A stretch of 64,000 nucleotides of DNA from Sceloporus undulatus (GCF_019175285.1 NC_056522.1:323711877-323775876); one strand, 5' to 3'. Positions 39,470-51,334 are shown, numbered from the stretch's first letter. Numbers and translations are program-made. Notes: generated by a model not told the origin, from the sequence alone.

Positions 39470-39890
39470 TAATAAAATACAATTAAATTATTAGACAATT
39501 GTTAAAACAATTATTAAAACAAGGGAGAGGCAGTTAGGGCAATTGTCAAATGAATAAATGCAAGGATCTTAATCTGGAAAGGCCTGCTGGAAGAGATATG
39601 TCTTGACTGCCTTTTTAAAGCAATAAAGACTAGTAATACTTTGAATCTCTTCTGGCAGACTATTCCATAATGTCGGAGTGGCTGAAGAGAAGGTCCTCTG
39701 GGTAACTGCAGCCAGACTAGTTTTAGCTGGCTGCAGTAAGTTTTTAGTTGAGGACTTCAGTGTGTGGGGTGGATTATATGAGAGAAGGCGATCCCGTAGG
39801 GAGGCTGGATCTAAGCCATAAAGTGCTTTAAAGGTTATAACCAGCACCTTGTACAGTATTGTGCCCAGAAATTAATAGGCAATCAGTGTT
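39470..39890 (-). mobile_element. L2-type LINE 3' fragment
   Basis: The minus strand encodes the end of L2 ORF2: VITFKALYGLDPASLRDRL, then TFSSATPTLWNSLPEEI and KTYLFQQAFPD, followed by an A/T-rich tail (39470-39540). It is a separate insertion, distinct from the L2 starting at 40040. Confidence 0.8.
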
Positions 39891-40049
39891 TGTGCTGTCA
39901 AGTGTGTATGCTGAGGAGTTTTGGTCCAAAAAGTAACTTGATACTGAATTTATTAGTACTAATAACATGTAGCTATGAATATATATTAAAGTGAATAAAA
40001 ATTTGAGGAATATGTAAGAAAATGCATTAATTTGTTGTGAGGTACATAG

Positions 40050-40052
<3 letters not shown>

Positions 40053-40101
<49 letters not shown>
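40053..40101. repeat. (AAT)n microsatellite at an L2 tail
   Basis: About 16 AAT units at the 3' terminus of the minus-strand L2, as expected for the microsatellite-like tail of this LINE type. Confidence 0.93.
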
Positions 40102-40102
<1 letters not shown>

Positions 40103-42644
40103 TTTATTTCTATTTCCCACCTCTCCCTGTGCATCGAGGCAGGATTACAACAAACAAATTATTCCAGCAATGAAAACATATCAAATACATTCAATAAAAA
40201 CAATAGCATATCATCAATACAATAAGGTTAATAAAATACAATTAACTTTTTTATTAATATTTTTATTATCTAACAATAACAGTAACATATAACATATAGG
40301 ACATACAATAACATACTACGACGAACACTAATGTACACACATATTTACATTTCTGCAATATCTACAATATATTCTATATACATCTTAATATTTGTTGTTC
40401 AATGTAACTACAGTGTTTTATAACACTTATGCAATACATCCTTGCTTTCCTGCTTAAATCACATTTCCATTCATTAATAAACATTTCTTCTTTTTCTTCT
40501 TATGATCTTATTCTTCATACTTTTACATACTTATTATGACCATGAATGATTTATCTCTATTCTATTTCTATGTAATCCAATTTAATTTCAGGAAATTGTC
40601 CACAGTTTCCCACTCTTTGTATTCTTTTTCTTTATTTTTAATTATCATAGTTAATCTGTCCATTTCCTTTAAGTCCAACACTTTTTGTATCCACTCTTCC
40701 ATGTCTGATATCCTTTTATTTTTCCAATTTTTTGCCAGTAAAATTCTAGCAGCAGTTATTAAATTAAAAGCTATTCTCCAATATTTTTTCTCGTTCTCAT
40801 GACCCATAAAGGAAGTCATATTTAAGAGGTACACTTCAGGAATCATCGGATATTTTATTTTGAATATTCTTTGTATGCTCTCATGAATTTTTTCCCAAAA
40901 ACTTTTTATTTTTGGGCATCCCCACCACATGTGATAATATGTGCCTGTTTCATTCTGGCACTTCCAACATTGGTTATGGCTTACTTTATATATTTTTGCA
41001 ATTCTGACAGGGGTAAAATACCACCTGTTATATACCTTTGAATAGTTTTCTTTTAAATCTTGTGCCACAGTAAATTTAGCAGTCTTTTCCCATGAGTTTT
41101 CCCAATTATTCAATGATATTGTACGTCCCAATTCCTGTGCCCACTTAATCATATTTTCAGTTACATTCTCATTTTCTAACTCATATTTCATTAACACTTT
41201 ATAAAATTTAGCAATTTTTCCTTTATCCTCACTCCAAATTATTTTATCTATCTCGTTCTCCTTTTTATCAAAACCCTCTGTCTTAAAATCTTGTTTAAAT
41301 TTTCCATTTACTTGCAAGTACCCAAACCACTGTATTTCTTTTCCTTCCGCCTCCAACTCGTAAGAACTCGTTCTATGCTGCTCGTGTCGCGTCCGCGGAG
41401 TCACATCCAGCAGAGCTGTTCAGGGTGGTTAGGGAGCTAATTCAGCTCCCTCCTGCCCTGCACCAGATCCTTGAACCTTCTAAGGCCTGCTGTGACCAAT
41501 TTAATGACTTCTTCGCGGATAAAACCTCTCGGATAAGCGAAGGTCTTGACGCTGACATTCAGGCAGAACCTAGAGTAGAGGTATCCAGAGCCTCCGTGGA
41601 CTCCATTAAACTGGATCAGTTTGAGTTGGTCGGTACCGATGATGTGGACAAGATCCTTGGAAGTGTTCGGAAGACGACCTGCTCTCTCGATCCCTGTCCC
41701 TCATGGCTAGTGGCCAGGGGGGACCGGCGTAACTTTATTGTTACGCCGGATCATTAATACATCTTGATGGGAAGGCAATTTCCATCAGAATTAAATTGGC
41801 CATTGTAAAACCTATATTAAAAAAAGCCTTCCCTCGACCCCCTGGTACACAACAATTATCGGCCAGTCTCGTGCTGCCATTTTTGGGGAAGGTGATTGAG
41901 AGGGCGGTTTGCGATCCAGCTTCAGGCGGTCTTGGATGAAAGGAATATCTGGACCCATTTCAAACTGGCTTCCGGGCTGGTTACGGGGTTGAGACGGCCA
42001 TGGTCGCCTTGTCGATGATCTCCGTCTGGGCATTGACAGGGAAGCGTGTCCCTGTTGGTGCTTCTTGGACATCTCAGCGGCTTTCGATACCATAGACCAT
42101 GTATCCTTCTGGGCGGCCTGGCAGAGGTGGGAATCGGGGGCACTGCGCTCCAGTGGTTCCGGTCCTACCTCTCTGGGAGGTCCCAGATGGTGCAGCTGGG
42201 AGACGTGTGCTCCAACGAGCGGGCCCTTAAAACTGGGGTCCCTCAAGGAGCCATTCTGTCTCCCATGCTATTTAACATTTACATGAAACCGCTGGGAGAG
42301 ATCATCCGGAGGCATGGGGCGCGGGGTTATCAGACGCTGATGACACCCAAAGCATTTTCTCTATGTCTCTGACTGATGCAGTGGCCGAGGATGGCGTCTC
42401 TCCTCTCGCGTGGTACATAATTACAAGAGAACATCAATGATAGCCAATATATATCTGAAGAGTGGAGTGGTAACAGTCCATATGAACAATGTTGCTGATT
42501 TTAGCAGTGAAAGTGGTTCTACTGCTGCAACATAATATTAAAGTCCAAATCTAAAAGCAATAATAATGGTGATGTTGGAGCAAATGAACTTGAAGTTGGA
42601 ACTGATAATATTGGGCTGGTAGCAGGGTCCTTATAGGTTGAATT

Positions 42645-42716
42645 CAGATGGGACGGCTACCTCTGGAGTCCTGTTGGCCGTTTCGACTCACCAAGGTCTT
42701 CTCAGCATATTAATTC
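42645..42716 (-). ncRNA. Second hammerhead-like motif (left arm)
   Basis: The inverted copy of the motif in the left arm keeps GAAA, the ACGGC/GCCGT stem III and the GTC triplet (42652-42657 on the complement) and the stem I strands. Its CTGATGA core is less well preserved than in the right arm, so it is the weaker candidate. Confidence 0.4.
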
Positions 42717-43069
42717 ATAACCGGATTAATATAGTACATTGTGTGTTCCATACTTCTAAATGCACAGGTGACAATCAAAGATACATTATAGAGGATATAT
42801 CTTTAAGAAAATTCAATGCATCATTCTATCACCTGCAGCCTATTGCTGAGGTAGAGTTTTATGACTTACTATTCCTGTGAACTTGTACCAGCATTCTGTC
42901 TTATCGTCAAGCCAAGCTGTTAATGGTGTGGGTAAGAATAATGATTCATTTGTTTGTCAATTATATTATTTTTATGTGTATTATGTTACTGATGGTAATT
43001 ATGTACTTTGATTGTCAACCTTGTGCATTTAGAAGTATGGAACACACAATGTACTATTATCCGGTTATG

Positions 43070-43149
43070 AAATTAATATGCTGATGAAGACCCTTGGTGA
43101 GTCGAAACGGCCACACAGGACTCCGGAGGTAGCCGTCCCATCTGAATTC
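43070..43149 (+). ncRNA. Candidate hammerhead ribozyme (right arm)
   Basis: The conserved core CTGATGA is at 43081-43087 and GAAA at 43104-43107. A short stem II (GAC/GTC) lies between them. Stem III is ACGGC (43107-43111) with GCCGT (43132-43136), followed directly by C43137, giving the cleavage triplet GTC. The upstream strand (about 43070-43080, ending AATATG) pairs with the downstream CATCTGAATT (43139-43148) to form stem I with internal mismatches. Odd points are one unpaired C between cleavage site and stem I, an unpaired A in stem II and a 20-nt loop III. The arrangement is type I. Activity is inferred, not shown. Confidence 0.55.
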
Positions 43150-46100
43150 AACCTATAAGGACCCTGCTACCAGCCAATATATCAGTTCCCCACTTCAAGT
43201 TCATTTGCTCCAAGCATCATCCTTATTATTGCTTTTTAGATTTTGGACTTTAATATTATGTTGCCGCAGTAGAACCACTTTCACTGCTAAATCAGCAACA
43301 TTGTTCATATGGACTGTTACCACTCCACTCTTCAGATATATATTGGCTCTCATTGATGTCTCTTGTAATTATGTACTTGATATATATATTTGTGTAGAAA
43401 TAGTCTCAGTTATTACACAGATCTCTTGTTGATGACCTATAAAGCCCTAAATGGCTTGGGCCCAGGATACCTGAGGACCCGCCTCTCCCCGTACATTCCG
43501 TCCCGCACCCTCAGAACATCTGGGCAGCAACTCCTTAGGGTGCCAGGGGCCAGGCTTACCTCTACCACGAGGAAGTCTTTCTCTATCGCTGCCCCGGCCC
43601 TTGGAACACGCTGCCCTCAGAGCTCCGCTCGGCACACCTCCTGGCCCAATTCAGAAAGGATGTTAAACCTTTCTGTTAAGATCGCTTCCCCCAATCACCG
43701 TCCTAGCAGGCCTCTTGCACTCCTGGCTCTGCAAGAGGATTGGGCAACGGGGGCTGTTGTGTCTTGTTGTATATTGATTGTGAAGAGGTTACTGTTTTTA
43801 ATTGTTATTTGCTTGTGTTATGTTGTACCGCCCTGATCTCAGGAAGGGCGGTGATATAATAAAAGTTTTATTTATTATTTATTATAACTCTTCTTTAGTT
43901 TTTATTTCCCAGTCTCCTTTTTTATTTACTTTATAAGTCGTTATATTTTAACCATTCTCTGTTTTCTCCCACCTGCCAAAAAAGGCCTCTTGAGTGGATA
44001 CCCATAATGGGATTTTCTATACATATCTTTTTTTATTGTATTCCATATCATCAACAAGGTATATCAACATTTTATGATTGTCTATTTATCCAGTCCTGAA
44101 TCCACAAAAGCCCACAGGCCCAAAATACATTTTCAGTCTGGTAAAGCCCACCACCTTTGTCATTACCTTTTTTTAATATTTGAAACTTAATCCTTGCTTT
44201 TTTTTCCTTTCCACAGGAAGTTTTGTTTATTTCGCTACCTTCTATAAAGACTTTTTCTTTCATAATTATTGGCAGATTTTGATATAAGAAAATTTTCTTG
44301 GGAGTATATTCATTTTAAAATTGCAACCCGTCCCAATAAAGAAATTTCCTGTTATTCCATGTCTGTAATCTTTTTTAATTGGGTCCATGATCTTTTGTAG
44401 TTGTTTTCAACAGTTCAATATTTTTATTTGTTAACCAAACCCCAAATATTCACTTTTCTCTCTCTCTAATTCCTGCCTTTCAATGTTAATTCTATTTCTC
44501 TTTCTTTTTTCATATTTTTCGTATCATAATGTTTTTTTTCTTTATTTACTTTAATACCAGACCTTTTCCAAATTCCCTTCATTCAATTACGGTATCCTCT
44601 ATACTCTTTTGGGGTCATCCAAGATCAAGACCATACTCCGCATACGCGCGGGGTTTATACTCACACCCTTTTACTCTAACACCCCTTATTTTTTCATTAT
44701 TTCTGATTGCATTGCATAGAACCTCAAGTACGATTATAAAAGTAATGGAGATAGCGGGCACCCCTGTTTTGTCCTTTTTCTACTGATATTTGTTCTGTTT
44801 TTTGCCGTGTTACCACAATTGCACTTTTTGTTCTGTATATAACTGACTTAAATTCCTCAAACCGATGTTCCAAACCCATTAATTTTATACTGTCAAACAT
44901 AATCCCCATCTCATACTGTCGAATGCCTTTTCGGCATCGACAAATACTAATGCCATTTCTTTTTCTTTCAATTAGAATAATATTCTATTACATTTAATTC
45001 GTCCATATATATGTCTTCTTGCCTAGCCGGCAAAAATCCATTTTGATCATTATTATGATATAATCGAATCTTTTTTAGTCTGTTTGCTATATTCCTGAAA
45101 ATATTTATAATTATGTTCATTAGAGTATTGGTCTATAATTGACACAAACATACTGTCCTTACCCTCTTTAGGTATAAGAGAAACATTTACGTTTGCCATG
45201 TTTTGGGTATACCCTCTTCCACTATCTTGTTAACATTACATTTAATATACTGACAATTTCCCCCTCAAAGGTTTGATAAATAGGATGTGAAACGTCGGTC
45301 CAGGTGCCTTACCCTCCTTCAGAGATCTTATTGCCTGTATAATCTCCTCATTTTGTATAGGCTTCTCTAATTTTCTATCTGTTCATGACAGTGCACTATT
45401 TTCTTTTTCCACGGTTCTTGTTATCTTACTTACTATCCTCCTCCTCTAAATTTTCTTTAACAGTTCCTTAAAATATCTTGAATGCTTTCAGAATTCCTTT
45501 CTGTACTGGTAATAATTTTTCACCTTTTAAATTTTATTTATCATCTTCTTTTCCTCTTCCCTTCTTAATTTATAGGCTAACCACTGACCTGTTTTATTCT
45601 CACCTTCAAAATATTTTTGTCGTGCCTTTTTTAATTTATTATACAATTAACTTTCATAAAACATACAGTACTAATGGAGGTGGGATATTTTACAGCAAAT
45701 TTGGTGGATAGGCTCGCCGGAAGAGATCCGTCTTGAGTGTCTTCTTGAAGGCATCTAAGGTGGTAATCTATTCCGGCAAGTCGTTCCATAACTTGGGGGT
45801 TATGGCAGAAAATGCTCTGTGGGAAGTTGTTGTTAACCTAGTTTTTGCACTCTCAGATGTCCTGAGAGTGCAGGGTGGATTGTGTAGGGAGAGGCATTCC
45901 CTCAAGTAACTTGGGCCCAAGCCATATAGGGCTTTAAAGGTAATAACCAACACTTTGTATTGGGCCCGGAAGCTGATCGGCAGCCAGTGAAGAGATTTTA
46001 ATATTGATGTTATGTGGTCAAACCTAGATGTTCAGGTGACCAATCTGGCTGCAGTATTTTGAACCAATTTAAGCTTCCCAACTTGGTACAAAGGTAGAAC

Positions 46101-46154
46101 GCATTACAGAAATCTAAACGAGAGATTACAAGTGCGAGTACCACTGCTTGAAAA

Positions 46155-46223
46155 TGGGTGACTTTCCATTTTCACATGGGGGGGAGGTCTGGAACAGATC
46201 ACCCGCGAAAACAGAGGGGCTAC
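46155..46223. mobile_element. Mariner-type MITE end fragment
   Basis: The sequence ends GAGGGGCTACTGTA, the complement of the CAGTAGCCCCTC terminus of mariner-type MITEs, with TA at the edge. Only one end is present. Confidence 0.5.
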
Positions 46224-46848
46224 TGTAGTTACTTTTGAATAAAAAATTTACTGAAAGGTGTTGAACTTGTTTTTGTTTTGGTGGTTGTGTAAGAAGCTAT
46301 CCCTATTCCTTCCATATTATTTCTGCTTCTGGTACTAAATTTTCTGTTACAAAGGCCATGTCCAGGAACACATCTACTTCATTAAGTAAGTTATACCTTT
46401 ATGAGGAAATAGAAATGGGAAGAAACATGGAAACAACTAAGTGATGTAATACTGCAAAGAAAACCGGAAGCATGGAATAGCCTTTAAGATGTCGTGGAAG
46501 ACTAAAGTTTGTGTCTCAATAAAGGGAATAGTGGAGTAAATGTTCAGTAATAGTAATATACTCCTTTTAAGTCTACTCTCAATCCCTTTAGGAATAAATG
46601 TTTAAAATAGCTTTCTTTCTCTTTCTCTTTCACACACATACACACAGAGTGAATGAAATCTAGACTACTGTTCTGCTTTTCTTCATCTCCTGCCCATAGC
46701 AACTGGAATTCATTGCTTGGCTCTTTCTCATATGCCAGAATACAGCAGAAGATAATCTATTCTTTTCTGACCTCACATTGTTTTGGAACTGCAAAAGCAC
46801 ATATACTGAAGTTCAAGTTTTGGAGCCTACTTTTGCCAATGCTGTAGG
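46224..46848. other. Intergenic, no gene seen
   Basis: Nothing recognised except a C/T-rich tract followed by (CA)n at about 46613-46646. Confidence 0.4.
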
Positions 46849-47209
46849 CCAAGGCTGGGCAAAGTGAAGCCCACAGTCTGCATGTGGCCCTTCAACCCCT
46901 ATATGTCCAGCCCATGAAACCTTCAGAAGCCCTACAAATCCTCCAGACACCCCAATTTTTTTTAAAGGTTGAGCCAATTTTGGGAGATATTTTATCCAAA
47001 ATTTAGCCAAAGGCCCCTGAAACCATCCACAGATGCCCCACCCCCAGAGCCCACAAACCCTCCAAAAATCCTGGAAAAAAAAATCATCGCAAATCAGCCC
47101 ATGTGGCAGCTGGAAGGGATGTTGTATCTCTTCCCGTTTGCCAAAATGCATCAGTGCAGCCTATATAATGGGGAGGATAGCTCCTGCCCACTCCACAGTT
47201 GCCCATGCC
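46849..47209. mobile_element. hAT-type non-autonomous element
   Basis: The ends CCAAGGCTGGGCAA and the complement AGGCATGGGCAA are inverted. Flanks GCTGTAGG (46841-46848) and GCTGTAAA (47210-47217) look like a degraded 8-bp target duplication. A related fragment lies at 49640-49867. Confidence 0.6.
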
Positions 47210-47383
47210 TGCTGTAAACAGAAGGATTTTTTGTTGTACTTGTATGTCTACAATTTCAGAACACCAGAGAAAAGCTTTCTGTGTCTGGACCCTTAAAAAA
47301 TAACCCTCTGGTTTCCACCCACTCTTCTTGCACAAACAGTTCAAATTTTAAATTCAAGTGTTCCTTAAACGCTTTTCTTGTTT

Positions 47384-47765
47384 TTGTTATTAATTGCCCT
47401 CACGTTGATCTCCATTCATGGTGACCTTGTGGTTGAGACACCTCCAAGGGCACTGTCTTCCACTGCTCTGCTTAGGTTTTGCAATTCATTCCCATGACCT
47501 CCCCAACTGATTCTAGCCATCTAGCATGGTATCTTCCTCTCTTTCTCCTATCCTCTACTTTTCTAGCATTATTGTCTTTCGTAATGTATTGTACCTTCTC
47601 ATGATGTGGTCAGAGTATGACAGCCTCAGTTTGATCATCTTGGCTTCTAGGGATATTTCAGGCTTGATCTGTTGAAAGACATATTTGTCTGTCATTTTGG
47701 CTGTCTACAGAATCCTCAGCAGTCTTCTCCAGCACAATATTTCAAATGTTTTTACATTTATTTAG
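47384..47765 (-). mobile_element. RTE/BovB-type LINE fragment
   Basis: The sequence is a diverged copy of the 3' coding region seen at 51100-52330 in the same strand sense: CATGATGTGGTCAGAGTATG, then CTTCTCCAGCACAATATTTC. The open frame is gone. Confidence 0.6.
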
Positions 47766-49639
47766 AGAGGGAATTAGAACTTAGCCTTTAAAACCTTATC
47801 TCTGATAAATGATAAGCAGCGATTTGGGGTTTTACTGATTACCAAGACCATGAAGGTCTATCCCACCCCAAGTACCTACTTTGAGCCAGGGTCCCAGCAC
47901 TACTAATAATGGTGGTCTTTCCCCTGCAGCTCAGTTGATCAACCGGGTTGTGGGGGAACGTGGTAACAGTGGTCCTAAAAGCAGAAGAGAAGGGGCACAG
48001 GTTGTACACCCCTGTTTTAAACAGTGTTGACATGTGTAGCTGTCTACACCTACAGATGGAAGGTCCACACATGCCATTTATCACAATGAAAAAAACCTGA
48101 GAGAAAATGCACCCTCAACTGGAAAGCAGAGTAATGGCCTGGAACACTGCATTTCAAGCTATGTGATGTGGGGGACCAGCAAATATTTTTCCAGTATGTC
48201 AGGGACGTGCACTAAATTTTGATCCATTGGGTAGAATTGTTTCTTTCTTTCCTGGAAGCTCTCCTAGGACTAGTAGCCAATGGGTCTGGGAGCAACACTA
48301 GTCCAGAGACCCTCAGTCTGAGTAGCAATGGGCTAGAAGATTGACCTGGGCATTTTTTTTCCTATTGAGATTTTTACCTATCCTCCATCTTCAACGCCAA
48401 ATAATCCAGTTACATGAGGATGAATTTTGCATTATCTGCTATTAAGTTTGTTGGGTGTACAAGAAAGATGCGCTTGTTAAATATCACAGAAACCTTTATA
48501 TTCTACAGCATGATTCACATGAACTTCTCAGTGAAAATTACATATAGTCTGGATTTGTATTGTTTGTATTGAGGATTAGTGCTCTGTGCTCATTTGCGCA
48601 GGCTACTTGTTAGTAGAGTCAATTGTTGTGCCAACAATATGGAATGCACTAAGTTGTTGCCTAATGCAAAAGGGGTTACAGAGGGGAAAGGGAAATATCC
48701 CCTGAACTATGGGGTATGCTTGTGTAAGGCAGTATGCTTGTGTAAGGCAGAATAGGTAGAAACCTTTTACATGCAAACTGTGTGTACCCTATTGTTATAT
48801 GATCCCAGAGAAAACTTTAAATTTTTTAGGAAACTTTCAGATGAAAAATTAAATAGGTTTTTGGTTAAATTGGTTTTTAAAGCCTGCTTAACTCTGCACA
48901 GGTCAAAATACATACTCGGTTTTTAAATGACTTTTTCTCCCCTTCCCCACTTCTGAAGCAGATGTTATACATGGAACAAATACCACAAAAAAGGCTCAGA
49001 GGACTTTTTTTTAAAGTCATATGTGAAATGATCCTTGGCAACATTTTCTGGTTCATCTTAACTGTGCTTTCAGCGTGTCACAGGAACTTCCTATTGGGAG
49101 CAAAAGAAAATACTACACTCATTCTACTTTAAAAATTATGCCTGATGAACAAGAGATGGAAGGGCAAATAATGAATGAAAAATGTGATAGTGAAACAGAC
49201 TAACAATAAGAACAATGATCCTTCAGTCTTGATCCCTTTGAGTACCAAACAGAAGCCACAATATACAGTACTGTACACAGAGCCCCCAACTATGGACAAA
49301 GTGACTCTCCATCCCTTTGCTCTGAAACTCAGATATTTGCATTTTCTGCAAGACCTGATTCCAAGATTTTGTGAGCCTTCAGACACCAAAGTACTTGTGG
49401 ACTCCATTTTTCCTTGCTAGTTTGGTATCTACAATGGTGGTAGTGCCTGGAGTTGCTGCCATCCTATGGTGGGGTATGAGTAAATGCATAGCAGGTGAGT
49501 GAATGTCCATGATGTAGTACATGCAGAACTTAGATGAGATAGTTAACTACCACCTGTGTTCAGAAACACTGTTGCTGTCATATCCCACACTCCTCTACTG
49601 GGCCTAAATTGGCTCATGTATGCGCATGCAAAATGTGGT
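47766..49639. other. Intergenic, no gene seen
   Basis: No exon, RNA gene or named repeat recognised. Confidence 0.4.
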
Positions 49640-49867
49640 GGAAATACTCCCCTAGATTGTTGGAAAAAAATTTACAGAAATTGTCTTTGACCTCTGGGGG
49701 TCCAGGGTGCCTCCAAACATGGTGGCAAGCAATGCCTTTCCTAAGCGGCAGGAAGTATTTCGGAGCAATTTTTTTTATTCTGCAAAAAACAAACAAAAAA
49801 CAACCACTTAGTTTTTTTGACCGCTTGGGTCATGTGGCCCACAGGCTGCACTTTGCCAACCCTTGCT
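49640..49867. mobile_element. hAT-type fragment
   Basis: The right part reads GTGGCCCACAGGCTGCACTT then TGCCAACCCTTG, the complement of the left end of the element at 46849. The left end is unclear. Confidence 0.5.
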
Positions 49868-50167
49868 ATAATTCATTCTGCTTTGACTGAAGTGGTAAGT
49901 AGGGTAGATCTTCTGGTCACCACAACATTGGCCCAAAGACTGATTAACATGTGGATGTTATACTGATTTAGTAGGTGGATTTGTAATTAAATACTTTTTT
50001 CTGTGGATATTTTTGACATATGACTGGGGAGGTAAATCACCCAACTGACAACACCCCCTTCCATTGTGTGAATCAGTTCTAAAGACAGTTTCAACTCCAC
50101 ACATACTTGTGATCCTTACAAAACTTCATGCCAGAATGGACATACATTTTGTACAACTTTAGATATG

Positions 50168-50357
50168 TTTGTTGTTGTTGTGTGCCTTCAAGTCATTTGC
50201 AATTTACGGTGACCCATCATGAGGTTTTCTTGGCAAGATTTGTTCAGAGGAGGTTTGCCATTGCTTTCCCCTGAGGCTGAGAGGATGACAAGTGGAGAAG
50301 TGAACCATGGTCTTGAGTAGTAGTCCAAAGCTCAAACCAATATGCCACGTTGGTTTT
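50168..50357 (-). mobile_element. tRNA-derived SINE, minus strand
   Basis: The complete module order runs in reverse: TTGTTGTTGTGTGCCTTCAA, GAGGTTTTCTTGGCAAGATT, GCCATTGCTTTCCCCTGAGG, then the tRNA-head complement AAACCAATATGCCACGTTGG. Confidence 0.8.
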
Positions 50358-50484
50358 TTATACACTGAGCTGAATGTGATATAGACCTTGATAAGCTTGC
50401 AAAGAATCACTGTCTTGCTCTCAAAGGTGCCAGATCAAATAGCATTTCAGGAAGAGGGGGAAATGTTCTATTTTAACTAACTAA

Positions 50485-50809
50485 GGGGCTAAACAGACCA
50501 CCCCAAAGGGGTGGTTTTCAGCCACCCCATTACTCGCGGGTTGGAGCTGCAGCAACCTCATGCTGCAGCCCTGATCTAGCCTCCAGAGAGTGTGAAAAGG
50601 AGCTACAAAAAGTGGCTCCCTTTTTCACCTACAAAGGGGAGTCATAGGTGCAGCGGCGCAACTTTATAACAGCCCTTTGGTGCTGCATCATGTGGAGACT
50701 GGCATGCCAAAATGGTACCTTGGGATCGGGGTTAGGGCACTCAGCGTGTGGATGCTGCGTCCTAACTCCGTCCACAGGCCAGCACTTTGTTCCGGTGTGT
50801 ATCAGGCCT
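50485..50809. mobile_element. Harbinger-type MITE with TAA target
   Basis: The ends GGGGCTAAACAGACC and complement GGCCTGATACACACC lie between TAA at 50482-50484 and TAA at 50810-50812. The second TAA is also the left flank of the next MITE. Confidence 0.7.
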
Positions 50810-50812
50810 AAG

Positions 50813-51030
50813 ATCCAAAACACACTGCAGAAATAATCCAGTTTGAGATTGCTTTAACTGCCCTGGCTCAATGCTAGGGAATTATGGGAACTGTAGTTTT
50901 GTGAGACATTTAACCTTCTCTGCCAGAGTTCCGGTGCCTCTATAAACTAGTTCCCATGATTCCGCAGCACTCAGCCAGGGCAGCTAAAGAGGTCTCAAAC
51001 TGGATTTTTTTCTGCAGTGTGTTTTGGGTT
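50813..51030. mobile_element. Palindromic Harbinger-type MITE with TAA target
   Basis: The arms GATCCAAAACACACTGCAGA and complement AACCCAAAACACACTGCAGA are inverted, between TAA at 50810-50812 and TAA at 51031-51033. It is the best-defined copy of the family also present at 9492, 11422 and 53019. Confidence 0.8.
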
Positions 51031-51334
51031 TAACTAACCTTCCACTACCTTTTAAACTTTAATTCTATAACAACATTGTTTTCAAATGGGGTTGAGTGCT
51101 TTGCTGTTGTTGTTGTTAATTACCTTCAAATAGAGCTTGGCCCATGGCCACTCTATGTATTAGACCTCCAGTCACCCTATCCTCAACTGCCCAGTTTCGT
51201 GGCCATGGCTTGTCTGTCCTGTTTTCCTACTGCCTTCCACTTTTCCAAGCCCTTTCCCAAGCACTATCTTTTCTAGCGAGTCCTTTCTTCTCATGATATG
51301 GCCAAAATACAGCAACCTCTGTTTAGTCATTTTA

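Larger units (their letters stand above)
42411..43380. mobile_element. Inverted-repeat element, possibly Penelope-like
   Basis: Two arms of about 375 bp (about 42413-42788 and 43001-43379) are inverted copies of each other, separated by about 210 bp. The outer ends read GTACATAATTACAAGAGA on the left and the same on the complement of the right. Neither arm encodes a protein. Each arm carries a hammerhead-ribozyme-like motif. Terminal repeats with hammerhead motifs, often in odd orientations, are known from Penelope-like retroelements, which is why I suggest that class; a foldback DNA transposon is the alternative. No target duplication is evident, and L2 sequence is missing at the junction. 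Confidence 0.6.
41360..43885 (+). mobile_element. L2-type LINE, plus strand, inserted in the L1
   Basis: The plus strand encodes FNDFFADKTSRISEGLDADI (41.5 kb), FQTGFRAGYGVETAMVAL (41.95 kb), LAEVGIGGTALQWFRSYLSG and LKTGVPQGAILSPMLFNIY (42.1-42.3 kb). The C-terminal end appears at 43.43-43.63 kb (TYKALNGLGPGYLRTRLSPY). The 3' end is TTTATTTATTATTTATTATA at about 43866-43885. AACTC occurs at 41355-41359 and 43886-43890 and may be a short target duplication. It has several frame shifts and is close in sequence to the L2 at 15783. The segment between the catalytic domain and the C-terminus is replaced by the inverted-repeat element at 42411-43380. Confidence 0.85.
40250..45640 (-). mobile_element. 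L1 LINE, 5'-truncated, hosting an L2
   Basis: An exact 14-bp duplication ATACAATTAACTTT (40236-40249, 45641-45654) brackets it. On the minus strand it starts between the endonuclease and reverse transcriptase (KARQKYFEGENKTGQWLAYK near 45.6 kb), passes the DAEKAF motif near 44.93 kb, and ends with a 278-codon C-terminal frame (40568-41404) including NQCWKCQNETGTYYHMWWGC. A T-rich strand at 40250 is the complement of its poly-A tail. Frames are broken in the 43.9-45.6 kb part. An L2 inserted at 41360-43885 splits the gene; L1 coding text continues on either side (WEIKTKEE, then LEAEGKEIQWFGY). Confidence 0.87.
40040..46145 (-). mobile_element. L2-type LINE, minus strand, split by an L1
   Basis: The coding end of an L2 lies at about 45655-46145 (minus strand: VITFKALYGLGPSYLRECLS, then ITPKLWNDLPE). 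Its 3' UTR and (AAT)n tail lie at about 40053-40249. The gap is filled by an L1 flanked by a 14-bp duplication, so the two parts were once continuous. It forms the outermost layer of the nest. Confidence 0.75.

Noticed and set aside
41812-42246. 144-codon open frame on the minus strand
   Set aside because: Antisense shadow of the plus-strand L2 reverse transcriptase.
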